64,000 bases of DNA from Dietzia psychralcaliphila (GCF_003096095.1 NZ_CP015453.1:558001-622000), one strand, 5' to 3'. Shown: positions 6,746-16,505, numbered from the stretch's first letter. Translations and numbers: made by a program. Notes: generated from the sequence alone by a model not told the origin.

Positions 6746-9076
6746 GTCGACGGCCTCCGAGAGCTGCCCCACGACCTCGGTCAACAGCGCGATCGCGCCC
6801 GGCTTGGAGAGCGGGTCGTTGCCGTTCCCGCACTTGGGGGACTGGATGCACGAGGGACACCCGGTCTCGCACTCGCACGAGCGGATGGCGTCGAGCGTCG
6901 CCCGGAGCCACGAAGTCGCGCGCCGGTACCCGCGTTCGGCGAAGCCCGCGCCGCCCGCGTAGCCGTCGTAGACGAACACCGTGGGCAGTCCGGTGTCGGG
7001 GTGGAGGGCGGTCGACACGCCGCCGATGTCCCAGCGGTCGCAGGTCGCGACCAGCGGCAGCAGGCCGATGGCCGCGTGCTCGGCGGCGTGCAGCGCGCCC
7101 GGCCAGTCGGCCTCCTCCAGGCCGGCGACGCGCAGCAGCTGCGGGGTCAGGGTGTACACGACCGCCCGGGTGGCGAGGATGGTTTCGGGCAGGTCCAGCG
7201 GCGTCACGTCGAGGATCTCCCCGCCGCGCAGGCGCCGCTGGTACCCGGTCACGCGGGCGGTCACCTCGACGTCGGCCAGGGACAGGGTCACCGGCCCGGC
7301 GGAGACGGACTCCAGGGTCTCGATCAGGTCGATCGACACCTGCTCCCGGGCCGAGGTGGTCCATTCCGGTTCCTCCGGGCGACACAGGGCGAGCCCGTCG
7401 TCCAGGTCCAGCTCGTCCACCACGAAGGACTCCCCTTGATGCAGGTAGAGCGCCCCCGGGTGGACCTGCGACCGGGCCCGGACCGAGTCGATGGTGCCGA
7501 GCATCCGGCCGTCGACGGCGTCGACGATCACCACCTCGGCCCCGCCGGTCCCGCGGATGTCGACCTCCGTGTGCGGGGTGTGGTCGTCCGCCGCCGGGTA
7601 CCACCCCACGGGCCGGCGCCGGACCAGGCCCCGCGCGGCCATCTCCTCCAGGACCTCGGTGGCGCCCCACGCCCGGGCCTCCTCGTGCGACATGGGCCGT
7701 TCGCTGACCGCGCACCGCAGCTGCCCGGCCAGCAGGACCGGGTTGCGGGGGTCGGTCACCGTGGCCTCGACCGGTTTGCCCAGCAGCGCCTCGGGATGGT
7801 GGACGAGATAGGTGTCGAGGGGGTCGTCGCGCGCCACCAGGACCACCAGCGCGCCCTGTCCCCGTCGACCGGCCCGCCCCGCCTGCTGCCAGAACGAGGC
7901 GATGGTCCCCGGGAATCCCGCACTGACTACGGCGTCCAGTCCGGAGATGTCCACACCCAGTTCGAGCGCGGAGGTCGAGGCCACACCCACCAGGTCCCCC
8001 TCGGCCAACCCGCGCTCGAGTCGTCGTCGGTCCTCGGCCAGATACCCGGCGCGGTACGCGGCGATCCGCCCGGCCAACTCCCGGCCCCGCTCACCGTGGT
8101 CGGAGATCAGCCGCTCGCGCGCCCGCAGCGCGGTGGACTCGGCGCCCGCACGCGAGCGCACGAAGGTCAGCGTCCGGGCGCCCTCGGCCACCAACCCGGC
8201 CATCAGGGTGGACGCCTCGACGGGCGCCGGCCGCCGCACGGGGGCCCCGTTCTCCCCGGAGAGCCCCTCCATGAGCGGCGGTTCCCACAGCGCGACGGTC
8301 CGGCCCCCCTGGGGCGAGGCGTCGTCGGTGACCTCCACGCACTGGCGGCCGACGAGGGTGCTGGCGGCCATACCGGCGTCCGAGGTGGTGGCGGAGGCCA
8401 GGACGAACGTCGGTTCGGCGCCCAGGGCCCGGGCGAGCCGGTCGAGCCGACGCAGAATCAGGGCGACGTTGGAGCCGAACACGCCGCGGTAGGAGTGACA
8501 CTCGTCGACGACGACGTAGCGGAGCCCCCGCAGGATGCGGGTCCACTGGCGGGACCGGCCGAGCACCGACAAATGGAGCATGTCCGGGTTGGTGACGATC
8601 CATCGCGAGTTCTCCCGGATCCACGGCCGGGCGTCGGTGGGGGTGTCGCCGTCATAGGACGCGGGGGCCACATGCGCCAACCCGGGCACGGAGTCCACCA
8701 GCGACACCACCGACGACAACTGGTCCTGGCCCAGCGCCTTGGTGGGGGACAGGTACAACACGCAGGCCCCCCGGTCCGCGGCGAGGGTGCTGAGCGCGGG
8801 CAGTTGGTAGCCGAGGGACTTGCCGGACGCCGTGCCGGTGGCCACCACCACGTTCCGTCCCGCGTGCGCGTGCTCGGCCGTGGCCACCTGGTGGGCCCAG
8901 GGCCTGGCGACACCTCGTCCGCGCAGTTCGTCGACCAATCCCGGGTGTGCCCAGGTCGGCCAGTCGGCGTACCGGGCCTCGCGGGCGGGCAACTCCGCTG
9001 TGTGGGTGACGGGGGACGGCCCGGCCGGGAGCTGCTCGAGCAGGTGGCCCAGGAGTTCGCGTCCGTACGTCGTCAC
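6740..9076 (-). CDS. DEAD/DEAH-box helicase with C-terminal DUF1998 zinc module (Rv3649/MrfA-like)
   Basis: A 778-residue superfamily 2 helicase of the YprA/MrfA/Lhr-like group; Bacillus MrfA acts in repair of mitomycin-type DNA damage. RecA domain 1 has GTASGKS at 81-87 and the DECH box at 191-194; domain 2 has QQAGRAGRRGQGALVV. The C-terminus is DUF1998 with the cysteine cluster CECETGCPSCIQSPKCGN, a probable zinc site. The length is full. The order next to the tad genes and cspA matches M. tuberculosis. The gene ends inside the convergent Rv3654c-like gene, so neither has room for its own terminator. Confidence 0.9.
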   Translation of the reverse strand: MTTYGRELLGHLLEQLPAGPSPVTHTAELPAREARYADWPTWAHPGLVDELRGRGVARPWAHQVATAEHAHAGRNVVVATGTASGKSLGYQLPALSTLAADRGACVLYLSPTKALGQDQLSSVVSLVDSVPGLAHVAPASYDGDTPTDARPWIRENSRWIVTNPDMLHLSVLGRSRQWTRILRGLRYVVVDECHSYRGVFGSNVALILRRLDRLARALGAEPTFVLASATTSDAGMAASTLVGRQCVEVTDDASPQGGRTVALWEPPLMEGLSGENGAPVRRPAPVEASTLMAGLVAEGARTLTFVRSRAGAESTALRARERLISDHGERGRELAGRIAAYRAGYLAEDRRRLERGLAEGDLVGVASTSALELGVDISGLDAVVSAGFPGTIASFWQQAGRAGRRGQGALVVLVARDDPLDTYLVHHPEALLGKPVEATVTDPRNPVLLAGQLRCAVSERPMSHEEARAWGATEVLEEMAARGLVRRRPVGWYPAADDHTPHTEVDIRGTGGAEVVIVDAVDGRMLGTIDSVRARSQVHPGALYLHQGESFVVDELDLDDGLALCRPEEPEWTTSAREQVSIDLIETLESVSAGPVTLSLADVEVTARVTGYQRRLRGGEILDVTPLDLPETILATRAVVYTLTPQLLRVAGLEEADWPGALHAAEHAAIGLLPLVATCDRWDIGGVSTALHPDTGLPTVFVYDGYAGGAGFAERGYRRATSWLRATLDAIRSCECETGCPSCIQSPKCGNGNDPLSKPGAIALLTEVVGQLSEAVDS

Positions 9077-9369
9077 CCCTCGACCGTAGAGGGCAACCCG
9101 CCCGGACGATCACCCGAGCACGGTGTGGAGTCACCGTGGGGGAGGATCGGAACACCGGCAACAACCTCCGGGCTCGCGTCCGGGCGGGAGAGGGATCCCC
9201 GGCGGGACGGACAGCCCTGCGGAGATCGGTTCACCTGGCGCGGGTCTCGTGGTCTACTTGACGCGGTCGTCGACGCCGCCCGCGGGCTCCCCGCGGACGG
9301 AAGGGCGACCCGATTCGCGTGGCCATCCCGTGGGTCGCACCAGGCAGTACGGAAAAGGAACACAACAAC

Positions 9370-9573
9370 ATGGCACAGGGCACCGTCAAGTGGTTCAACG
9401 CGGAGAAGGGCTACGGGTTCATCGCCCCCGAGGACGGCTCCGCCGATCTCTTCGTCCACTACTCCTCCATCGAGGGCAGCGGTTTCAAGTCGCTCGAGGA
9501 GAACCAGCGCGTCGAGTTCGAGCTCGGCGAGGGGCAGAAGGGCCCGCAGGCCCAGGAGGTCCGCGCCATCTGA
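9370..9573 (+). CDS. cspA: Cold shock protein (CspA family)
   Basis: A 67-residue single cold-shock domain protein, [20 protein letters not shown]..., with RNP1 (KGYGFI) and RNP2 (LFVHYSSI). It binds single-stranded RNA/DNA as an RNA chaperone. ATG 9370 is the family start; an upstream in-frame start at 9319 would add an unrelated tail. AAAAGGAA lies upstream with a long A-rich spacer. It is followed at once by a strong terminator, so it is probably monocistronic, as Rv3648c is. Confidence 0.95.
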   Translation: MAQGTVKWFNAEKGYGFIAPEDGSADLFVHYSSIEGSGFKSLEENQRVEFELGEGQKGPQAQEVRAI

Positions 9574-9592
9574 GGCGCGACGGTCAGTGATC

Positions 9593-9630
9593 GACGAGGC
9601 CCCCGCCGCGCGAGCGTCGGGGGCCTCGTC
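9593..9630 (+). terminator. Terminator after cspA
   Basis: GACGAGGCCCCCG (9593-9605) pairs perfectly with CGGGGGCCTCGTC (9618-9630) around a 12-base loop, starting 20 bases after the cspA stop and followed by GTGTGT. The stem is 13 bp. Confidence 0.75.
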
Positions 9631-9662
9631 GTGTGTCCGAGGGCGGCCGTAGGCTCGGCCCC

Positions 9663-10250
9663 GTGACGCAGCTGTCGTTCTTCGCCGCCGACGAGCACGT
9701 CCCCGAGCCGACCGACCTCGAGGGCGCCCTCGCCGCCCGCGGCCAGTCCACCCTCACGGGGGCCCTCGCGCAGGTGTCCGTGGTGCTCGATGCCGCCTGG
9801 CGCGCGGACGCCCTCGTCACGCTGCTCTCCGAGGCCGGACTCGACCCCGTCCGCTCCGCGGCCGGCCCGGACGGCCGGTGCACGGTGTCCACCGCGCGGA
9901 CCTCGGTTCTCGTCCCCGTGGTGCGGCGCTGGCGGCGCGGCGCCGTGACCGCCGTGCCGGACGGGTGGACCCCGTCGGCGGGGGCGCTGCGGGTCTGGTT
10001 TGTCACCGCCGGCCGGATCTCGGCGAGCGGGGCGGTCGATCTGGGGATCGACGCCGGCGTCGAGCAGCACGCGCCACGACGGGTGGCACTCGGTGAGGCG
10101 CTGGGCAGGGCCGGGATCCGTACCACCTATGTCGGCCCGCGGGGTGACGGGCCACTGCTGCGGCTGGGTACTGCTCGCGCCCGCTCACGGTTGGCGCAGA
10201 CCCTCGGCGCGGCGCCCCCCGGGGTGCCGTCGGCACTCTGGCCTGGCTGA
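9663..10250 (+). CDS. Conserved hypothetical protein, Rv3647c-like
   Basis: A 195-residue protein beginning MTQLSFFAADEHVPEPTDLE. It is placed between cspA and topA as Rv3647c is in M. tuberculosis. No catalytic motif, signal peptide or membrane segment is apparent; the centre has a basic patch (VVRRWRRG) and the C-terminus is basic (RLGTARARSRLAQTL), so nucleic-acid contact is possible but unproven. GTG 9663 is chosen over 9633 because the longer form would start inside the cspA terminator. The stop lies inside the first unit of a 13-bp tandem repeat. Confidence 0.7.
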   Translation: MTQLSFFAADEHVPEPTDLEGALAARGQSTLTGALAQVSVVLDAAWRADALVTLLSEAGLDPVRSAAGPDGRCTVSTARTSVLVPVVRRWRRGAVTAVPDGWTPSAGALRVWFVTAGRISASGAVDLGIDAGVEQHAPRRVALGEALGRAGIRTTYVGPRGDGPLLRLGTARARSRLAQTLGAAPPGVPSALWPG

Positions 10251-10320
10251 GCGGCCGGGCTGAGCGGCCGGGCTGAGCGGCCGGGCTGAGCGGCCGGGCT
10301 GAGCGGCCGGGCTGAGCGGA
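10248..10320. repeat. 13-bp tandem repeat starting at a stop codon
   Basis: Five perfect copies of TGAGCGGCCGGGC (10248-10312) plus a partial sixth. The first TGA is the stop codon of the preceding gene. Degenerate related sequence continues to about 10390. Because 13 is not a multiple of three, successive copies place TGA in all three frames. Confidence 0.95.
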
Positions 10321-10453
10321 CGCACCGGGTGCCGGGCTGAGCGCCTGGGTCGAGTGCCCGGGTCGAGTGCAAGGGCCGAGTCGGGGGCCGCGAGTCCCCA
10401 CCCACGAGGCCCTGTGTTGCGCCTGGTCATCCGGTGCGGAAGTGTTCGATCCC

Positions 10454-11239
10454 ATGTGCATGCTCGTCGTCGCCCGCCGGGTCCACCCCCGTTACCCGCT
10501 GGTGCTGGTGGCCAACCGGGACGAGGTCCACGCCCGCCCCACCGAACCGCTGCACGAATGGACGATCGACAGCGAGGGAGTCGGGGGCATCGTCGCAGGC
10601 CGCGACGTCACGGCCGGCGGGACGTGGCTCTCGCTTGCCTCCGGAGCACGCCTGGCCGCGGTCACCAACGTCCGCGAGGGCGGCCCGGTGCTCCCGGCGA
10701 CCGCGTCCCGCGGGGAGTTGCCGATCGATGCACTCACCGGACCTGTCCCCGTGACGGGGTTCGCAGGTCACGTCGTCGACGATCTCGACCGGTACGGGCC
10801 GGTCAACCTCCTGGCCGGCGACCTCGACGAGATGTGGTGGGCGTCCAATCGCTCCAGTCGGGGGCCGATACGGCTGGGCGCCGGGGTCCACGGTCTGTCC
10901 AACGCGGCGCTGGACACCCCGTGGCCCAAGGTCGTCGGCGCGGTCGGGCAGGTGCGAGCCCTGATGGGCACCGAGGCGATCTCCGGTCCGGGCTGGTCGG
11001 GCCCTCTACTCGACCTGCTCGCCGACCGTCGTAAGGCTCCGCTGCGGCACCTGCCGCGTACGGGGGTCCCGCTCTGGCACGAGTGGCGCCTGTCGTCGCG
11101 TTTCGTCCGGATCGGCCGGTGGTACGGGACCCGGTCGACGACGGCGGTGCGGATCGACGAGCACGGTACGGCCGACGTGGTGGAGCGCACCTGGGACGCC
11201 CGTGGACGCATCGCGGGGACGGCCACCGCACGGATCTGA
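10454..11239 (+). CDS. NRDE (TANGO2-like) family protein
   Basis: A 261-residue protein opening MCMLVVARR with VLVANRDEVHARP following; the NRDE motif is at residues 21-24. In this family Cys2 is exposed after methionine removal and could be an N-terminal nucleophile, but the biochemical role is not established (eukaryotic TANGO2 is linked to lipid and haem handling). VTNVREGG and HGLSNAALDTPWPKV are also family-typical. ATG 10454 is chosen because it places Cys at position 2. The gene is convergent with korB. Confidence 0.85.
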   Translation: MCMLVVARRVHPRYPLVLVANRDEVHARPTEPLHEWTIDSEGVGGIVAGRDVTAGGTWLSLASGARLAAVTNVREGGPVLPATASRGELPIDALTGPVPVTGFAGHVVDDLDRYGPVNLLAGDLDEMWWASNRSSRGPIRLGAGVHGLSNAALDTPWPKVVGAVGQVRALMGTEAISGPGWSGPLLDLLADRRKAPLRHLPRTGVPLWHEWRLSSRFVRIGRWYGTRSTTAVRIDEHGTADVVERTWDARGRIAGTATARI

Positions 11240-11297
11240 GTAACTCGCAGATCCGAGCGGCGACCGCCCCCGGGGACGGCCTCGCGTGTGTGGCCCT

Positions 11298-12368
11298 CTA
11301 GCCGACGGTCCAGGTGTTGCTGCCGTTGAGCAGCGACTGCAGATCCGACGGTGCGGTCTCCTTGGCGGCGGCGACCTGGGCGCGAGCCTGGTCGTCGTAG
11401 GTTTCCCGCCGGACCTGCCGGATGATGCCGGTGACGGTGTACTCGAGGTCCTGGCTGGACAGGTTGGCCAGCGCGTGCGCGTAGGAGGGGTCCTCGGCAT
11501 GGGCGTCGTGGACGATGATGTCGGCCTCGTCGACCTCGGCGGTCGCGGCGACCCTGAGCGAGAATCCGGAGCGGATCACGCAGTGCTGGCCGTCGTCGCC
11601 GAAGATGATCTTCTCGCCGTGGCGCACCGGGATGAGGTGGTCGCCGGCGTCCTCCTTGCGCAGCAGGTCGAACGAGCCGTCGTTGAAGATCGGGCAGTCC
11701 TGGAGGATCTCCACGAAGCTGGTGCCGCGGTGGCGGGCGGCGGCCTCGAGGACCTCGGTCAGTCCCTTGCGGTCCGAATCCAGGGCGCGGGCGACGAAGC
11801 TCGCCTGGGCGCCGAGCACCAGCGACAGCGGGTTGAACGGGTGGTCCAACGAACCCATGGGGCTGGACTTGGTGACCTTGCCCGGCTCCGAGGTGGGCGA
11901 GTACTGGCCCTTGGTCAACCCGTAGATCCGGTTGTTGAACATCAGGATGTTCAGGTTGACGTTGCGGCGCAGGGTGTGGATGAGGTGGTTGCCGCCGATC
12001 GACATGGCGTCGCCGTCACCGGTGACCACCCACACCGACTGGTCGGGGCGGGCGGTCGCCAGACCGGTGGCGATGGCCGGGGCTCGGCCGTGGATCGAGT
12101 GCATCCCGTAGGTCTCGAGGTAGTACGGGAAGCGGCTCGAGCAGCCGATCCCGGAGATGAAGGTGATGTTCTCCCGCTTGAGACCGAGCTTGGGCAGTAG
12201 GGCGCGGATGGTGGCCAGGATGACGTAGTCACCGCAACCGGGGCACCAGCGCACCTCCTGGTCGGAGGTGTAGTCCTTGGGCTTCTGTGGCGCATCGCTC
12301 TTGGGTACGGAGGCCAACGCGTCCAGCGGCAGCGGGCTGCCGACGAGTCCGGGTTCGGTGGTGGTCAT
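11298..12368 (-). CDS. korB: 2-oxoglutarate:ferredoxin oxidoreductase, beta subunit
   Basis: Thiamine-diphosphate subunit (356 residues) of the oxidoreductase that decarboxylates 2-oxoglutarate to succinyl-CoA with reduction of ferredoxin, a low-potential TCA route. The sequence has the FeS-associated WCPGCGDYVI, HGRAPAIATGLATARPD, and the ThDP/Mg motif GDGDAMSIGGNHLIH with NNRIYGLTKGQYSPT. GAGGAGAGGA lies six bases before the ATG. It is the second gene of the korAB operon, 23 bases after korA; the mycobacterial counterpart is Rv2454c. Confidence 0.93.
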   Translation of the reverse strand: MTTTEPGLVGSPLPLDALASVPKSDAPQKPKDYTSDQEVRWCPGCGDYVILATIRALLPKLGLKRENITFISGIGCSSRFPYYLETYGMHSIHGRAPAIATGLATARPDQSVWVVTGDGDAMSIGGNHLIHTLRRNVNLNILMFNNRIYGLTKGQYSPTSEPGKVTKSSPMGSLDHPFNPLSLVLGAQASFVARALDSDRKGLTEVLEAAARHRGTSFVEILQDCPIFNDGSFDLLRKEDAGDHLIPVRHGEKIIFGDDGQHCVIRSGFSLRVAATAEVDEADIIVHDAHAEDPSYAHALANLSSQDLEYTVTGIIRQVRRETYDDQARAQVAAAKETAPSDLQSLLNGSNTWTVG

Positions 12369-12391
12369 GGGAATCCTCTCCTCGCTCGTGG

Positions 12392-14392
12392 TCAGCGGGT
12401 TCGGTTGGCGGTGGTGGTACCGGTGGCGGTGTGGCCGATCCGCCGGTTGCGCGCAGCGGGCTCGCCGGTGGTGGTGATGACCCCGTCGAGCGCCAGGCGG
12501 TACTTGTCGTGCTCGGTATGCGTGAGTCGGCCGGCGAACTCGGCCTCGATGGCGGTCTGCAGCTCCTCCGCCGAGAACGCCATGCCGTGAACCTTGGTGA
12601 TGGGCTGGATCTGTGCCGGGAAGCGGGCCTTGAGCAGCATGGCGAGCTGCCCCAGGTTCATCTCCGGAACGAGTACCCGGTTGTACTTGGCGAGCACCTC
12701 ACCGATGTTGTCCGGGAGCGGGTTGAGGTGACGGACGTGGGCGCGGGCCACGCGGTGGCCGTTGGCGCGGGCGCGGCGGACGGCCTCACCGATGGGGCCG
12801 TAGGAGGATCCCCAGCCCACCACCAGGACGTCGGCTTCGCCGGACGGGTCGTCGACCTCGAGGTCGGGCACGTCGATGAGCGCGATCCGCAGGGCCCTGG
12901 TCCGGGTCATGAGGTCGTGGTTCTCCGCCGTGTACGAGATGTTGCCCGTGCCGTTGGCCTTCTCGAGGCCGCCGATACGGTGTTCGAGTCCGGGCTCGCC
13001 CGGGACTGCCCAGTCGCGCGCGAGTGTCTCCGGGTCGCGGGCGTAGGGCAGGTACTCCCCGGCTGCCTCGGTCTCGCCGTCGGCGCCGGCGGCGGGCGCC
13101 GTGGCGAGGTTCTTCTCGATCGGCGGCAGATCGGCGACGTCGGGCAGCAGCCACGGCTCGGAACCGTTCGCGATCGCGCCGTCGGACAGCACGATGACCG
13201 GGGTGCGGTAGGTGACCGCGATCCGGGCCGCCTCGCGGGCGATCTCGAAGCAGTCCGAGGGTGACTGAGGAGCGATCACCGCGACGGGAGACTCACCGTT
13301 GCGGCCGAACAGCGCCTGCAGCAGGTCCGACTGCTCGGTCTTGGTGGGCAGGCCGGTCGAGGGGCCGCCCCGCTGGACATCGATGATCACCAGCGGCAGC
13401 TCGGTCATCACGGCCAGGCCGATGGCCTCGGACTTCAGTGCGAGACCGGGTCCGGACGTCGAGGTGACGCCCAGCGCCCCGCCGTAGGAGGCACCGAGGG
13501 CGGCGCCGATGCCGGCGATCTCGTCCTCCGCCTGGAAGGTGGTCACGTCGAACTGCTTGAGCTTGCTCAGCTCGTGCAGGATGTCCGAGGCGGGCGTGAT
13601 GGGGTAGGTGCCCAGGAAGACGGGCATGTCAGCCGACTTGCCGGCGGTGACCAGGCCGTAGGCCATCGCCGTGTTGCCGGTGATCTGGCGGTAGCGCCCC
13701 TGCGGCAGCTGGGCCGGCATGATCTCGTACTCGGAGGCGAAGGCCTCGGTGGTCTCGCCGTAGTTCCAGCCCGCGTGCAGGGCCAGGACGTTGGCCGCGA
13801 GGATGGCGGGCTTCTTGCCGAACTTGCTGCCCAGGAACTTCTCGATCGAGTCGACCGTGCGGCCGTACATCCAGGTGAGCAGTCCCAGCGCGAACATGTT
13901 CTTGCAGCGCTCGGCGTCCTTCTTGCCGATGTCCACGGACTCGACCGCGCCTATGGTCAGAGTGCCCATGGCCACCTCGTGCACCTGGAACGCCTCGAAC
14001 GCCGGGGAGCCGAGAGGGTTGGACTCGTAGCCCACCTTGGTGAGATTGCGTTTGGTGAACTCGTCCGAGTTGACGATGAGGATGCCGCCGGAGGGCAGGT
14101 CGTCGATGTTGGCCTTGAGCGCGGCCGGGTTCATCGCCACCAGCACGTCGGGGCGGTCCCCGGCGGTGAGGATGTCGTAGTCCGCGATCTGGATCTGGAA
14201 GCTCGACACCCCGTGGATCGTGCCCTGTGGGGCCCGGATCTCCGCGGGGTAGTTGGGCTGGGTCGCCAGGTCGTTACCGAAGGCCGCGGCCTCCGAGGTG
14301 AACTGGTCACCGGCGAGCTGCATGCCGTCGCCGGAGTCGCCCGCGATGCGGATGACCACCTTGTCCAGCTTGGTCTTGGACACATTGCCCAC
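12392..14392 (-). CDS. korA: 2-oxoglutarate:ferredoxin oxidoreductase, alpha subunit
   Basis: A 666-residue fused gamma-alpha subunit, usual for actinobacterial KorA (Rv2455c). The N-terminal gamma domain (about 1-190) begins with VVIRIAGDSGDGMQLAGDQF; the alpha domain follows (NTAMAYGLVTAGKSADMPVFLGTYPITPASDILHEL split across 225-265), with QAEDEIAGIGAALGASYGG and TSTSGPGLALKSEAIGLA binding the pyrophosphate and CoA side. A ferredoxin partner gene is not visible here. The GTG start is preceded by GGAGG at nine bases. Confidence 0.93.
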   Translation of the reverse strand: MGNVSKTKLDKVVIRIAGDSGDGMQLAGDQFTSEAAAFGNDLATQPNYPAEIRAPQGTIHGVSSFQIQIADYDILTAGDRPDVLVAMNPAALKANIDDLPSGGILIVNSDEFTKRNLTKVGYESNPLGSPAFEAFQVHEVAMGTLTIGAVESVDIGKKDAERCKNMFALGLLTWMYGRTVDSIEKFLGSKFGKKPAILAANVLALHAGWNYGETTEAFASEYEIMPAQLPQGRYRQITGNTAMAYGLVTAGKSADMPVFLGTYPITPASDILHELSKLKQFDVTTFQAEDEIAGIGAALGASYGGALGVTSTSGPGLALKSEAIGLAVMTELPLVIIDVQRGGPSTGLPTKTEQSDLLQALFGRNGESPVAVIAPQSPSDCFEIAREAARIAVTYRTPVIVLSDGAIANGSEPWLLPDVADLPPIEKNLATAPAAGADGETEAAGEYLPYARDPETLARDWAVPGEPGLEHRIGGLEKANGTGNISYTAENHDLMTRTRALRIALIDVPDLEVDDPSGEADVLVVGWGSSYGPIGEAVRRARANGHRVARAHVRHLNPLPDNIGEVLAKYNRVLVPEMNLGQLAMLLKARFPAQIQPITKVHGMAFSAEELQTAIEAEFAGRLTHTEHDKYRLALDGVITTTGEPAARNRRIGHTATGTTTANRTR

Positions 14393-14804
14393 CGCTGCTG
14401 ACCTCCGTTGCGTCTTAGATGATCGGGGCTTGTCGTGACTCCCGTACGGCCACCGACGGTACGCCGGTTCCGGCGCAGCCCCGTGGCCACGACCGAGTTG
14501 AAAAACGGTAACACGTTCCAGTTCGGCGTAGTGGCCTCTCGTCTCTACGGTAGACCGATCTGTCTAACTGTGCCAATCCGCTGCGCCGGTTGCGCATTTT
14601 TCGGCGGATGACCGGCCAAGATGAGAAAGTCATGATCGTGACGGATTCTCCTGGGCTGTTCCCCTGGACAGCGACGGCCGTCGCTCCGGCGCCCCTCGTA
14701 CCGACCTCGGGCGTGACGTCCCCCCGGAGCGGGGCGGCCGGCGGCACCCCCATCCCGAGCATCCCCTCCATCCGCCGCGAAGAATCCGCAGGAAGAAGAA
14801 ATCC
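14393..14804. other. Divergent intergenic region korA / alpha-beta hydrolase
   Basis: This 412-base stretch must carry promoters for both flanking genes. It is less GC-rich around 14510-14600 and contains TCTACGGTAGA (14554-14564, a 5-bp inverted repeat) next to AGACCGATCTGTCT, either of which could be an operator half-site pair. The hydrolase start is preceded by AGGAAGAAG. No RNA gene or coding frame of note was seen. Confidence 0.35.
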
Positions 14805-16505
14805 GTGATCAAGGCTCGCCTCTGTCGCCCGCCAGCAGTGCTGGTCGTGGCTGCCGCGCTCGTCCTGGGCCTGACGCCCACAGCGGCCACGGCCCCTCTG
14901 GGTACAGCGATCGCCGGTGTCGACACGGTCGCCTGGACCCCCTGTCCCGCTGACTCGGCGGTCGACGAGATGTTTGGTCTGCCCCGTGCGGACGTGCTCT
15001 GCTCATCGGTCTCGGTACCGGTCGATCACGACGTCGCGGACGGCCGCCGCGTCGACGTGGAGGTGCGCAGGATCACCGCCACAGGGGACCGTGCGGGAGC
15101 GGTGTTCGGGAATCCCGGTGGTCCGGGCGCCGACGCACGGCAACTCTGGTACAGCGCGCTCAACGGGGAGTACGACGACGCGATCGATGAGGTCCGACGC
15201 GATCACGACCTGGTGATCGTCCAACCCCGCGGGTTGGAGGGTGCGGGAGCGCTCGAGTGCTCCGGTGGCGGCGAGACCGTGGGGACCGACCACCTCGCAC
15301 GGGCGAAGAGGTGCATGGACAGCGATCCGGAATTCGTCTCGTCGTTCACCACCGAGAACATCGTCCGCGATCACGAGGTGGTCCGCGAGGCGATGGGACT
15401 CGAGCGGATCTCGTTCCTGGGGTACTCCTACGGCACCGCGCTCGGGATGATGTACCAGACACTGTTCCCGGACAGGATCGAGCGGATGGTCCTGGACTCG
15501 GCGGTCGGGCCCACCGACTACTGGTGGTACGAGATCGACCGCCAGCAGGCGGTGACCCGCCACCAGGCCCGTGACTACGTCATGCAGTGGATCGCCGATC
15601 ACGACTCCACCTATGAACTGGGCGACACCCCGCTGAAGGTCTACAACAACATCCGCGCACTGGACCGCCAGGACGGCAGTGGGGCGTCACGGTTCCTGCC
15701 GCCGCCCGCGCAACCGGGGGACGGCGTCCCGGGCTCCCTGGCCACCGGATCCCTCGGCACGGGTTCGGTGGACGGGCTCGCCACCGGGTCGGTCCGACTG
15801 GACAACGCCGCCCTCGCCTCGACCGGAGAACTCGACCGCGAGATAGAGGACTCGGTCCGGTTCTTCGCCCTGCTGGACGCGGTCGTGGGGTCACCCAGGC
15901 GCTGGTCGGACGTCGCCTGGCTGATTTCGGCCGGGGCGAACGGATGGCTCGAGGGAGAAGTCGACGGGGACGACCTGGAGGAGAAGGTCGAGGAGCAGCT
16001 GGCGATGCAGTCCGAGGTCCCGGAGCTGACCTCGGACATGGAGACGTACCTGACGATCCTCCAGTGCAACGAGACCGCTCCGCCGGTGCGTAATCCGCTG
16101 GCCCCGGCGCTGCTGGGCAGCAGCGACGCCGTCGGCAGCACGGTCGAGGACGTGAAGAACCTGGAGCATCAGACGGCGTTCTGTCCCTTCCCGCCGTCGA
16201 CGGTCCCGCCGCGCATCGTGGCCAACCCCATGGTCGCCGCCCCGCTGGTCCTCCAGGCGGACCACGACACCCAGACGCCCGGGATGTTCGGGCCGGCGAC
16301 CGCCGCGGCGACCGGCGGGACCCTGGTCCGGATCCGCGGGACGGTGCACTGCCACTTCGACACCGGCAACCCGGCGGTCGACGAGGTGGTCCTGAACTAC
16401 CTGCGCACGGGTGAGGTGGCCCAGGGGCAGTACCTGGACACCCCCCGGCCGGCGCCCGGCCCGGTGCCGAGTGACGACGAGGACGGAGCCGGAGACGGCC
16501 GATGA
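14805..16505 (+). CDS. Secreted alpha/beta hydrolase (tripeptidyl-aminopeptidase-like, TAP C-terminal domain)
   Basis: A 566-residue exported serine hydrolase. The signal peptide spans about residues 1-30 (basic start, hydrophobic core VLVVAAALVLGLTPTAATA). The oxyanion segment is FGNPGGPGAD, the nucleophile elbow is GYSYGTALG, the acid lies in QADHDTQTPG, and the histidine is in GTVHCHFDTGNP, the layout of SlpD/TAP peptidases and related mycobacterial esterases. A Gly/Thr/Ser-rich insertion (about 300-335) with repeated GSLATGS-type segments interrupts the lid. GTG start with AGGAAGAAG upstream. Substrate (peptide or ester) is undetermined. Confidence 0.82.
   Translation: MIKARLCRPPAVLVVAAALVLGLTPTAATAPLGTAIAGVDTVAWTPCPADSAVDEMFGLPRADVLCSSVSVPVDHDVADGRRVDVEVRRITATGDRAGAVFGNPGGPGADARQLWYSALNGEYDDAIDEVRRDHDLVIVQPRGLEGAGALECSGGGETVGTDHLARAKRCMDSDPEFVSSFTTENIVRDHEVVREAMGLERISFLGYSYGTALGMMYQTLFPDRIERMVLDSAVGPTDYWWYEIDRQQAVTRHQARDYVMQWIADHDSTYELGDTPLKVYNNIRALDRQDGSGASRFLPPPAQPGDGVPGSLATGSLGTGSVDGLATGSVRLDNAALASTGELDREIEDSVRFFALLDAVVGSPRRWSDVAWLISAGANGWLEGEVDGDDLEEKVEEQLAMQSEVPELTSDMETYLTILQCNETAPPVRNPLAPALLGSSDAVGSTVEDVKNLEHQTAFCPFPPSTVPPRIVANPMVAAPLVLQADHDTQTPGMFGPATAAATGGTLVRIRGTVHCHFDTGNPAVDEVVLNYLRTGEVAQGQYLDTPRPAPGPVPSDDEDGAGDGR

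Noticed and set aside
10248-10320. Possible CRISPR array
   Set aside because: The units are contiguous 13-mers with no spacers and no cas genes nearby.
10127-10461. Minus-strand frames with repeated RPLSPAAQPGRSA peptides
   Set aside because: These are translations of the 13-bp tandem repeat in several frames, without start signals; the repeat is the real feature.
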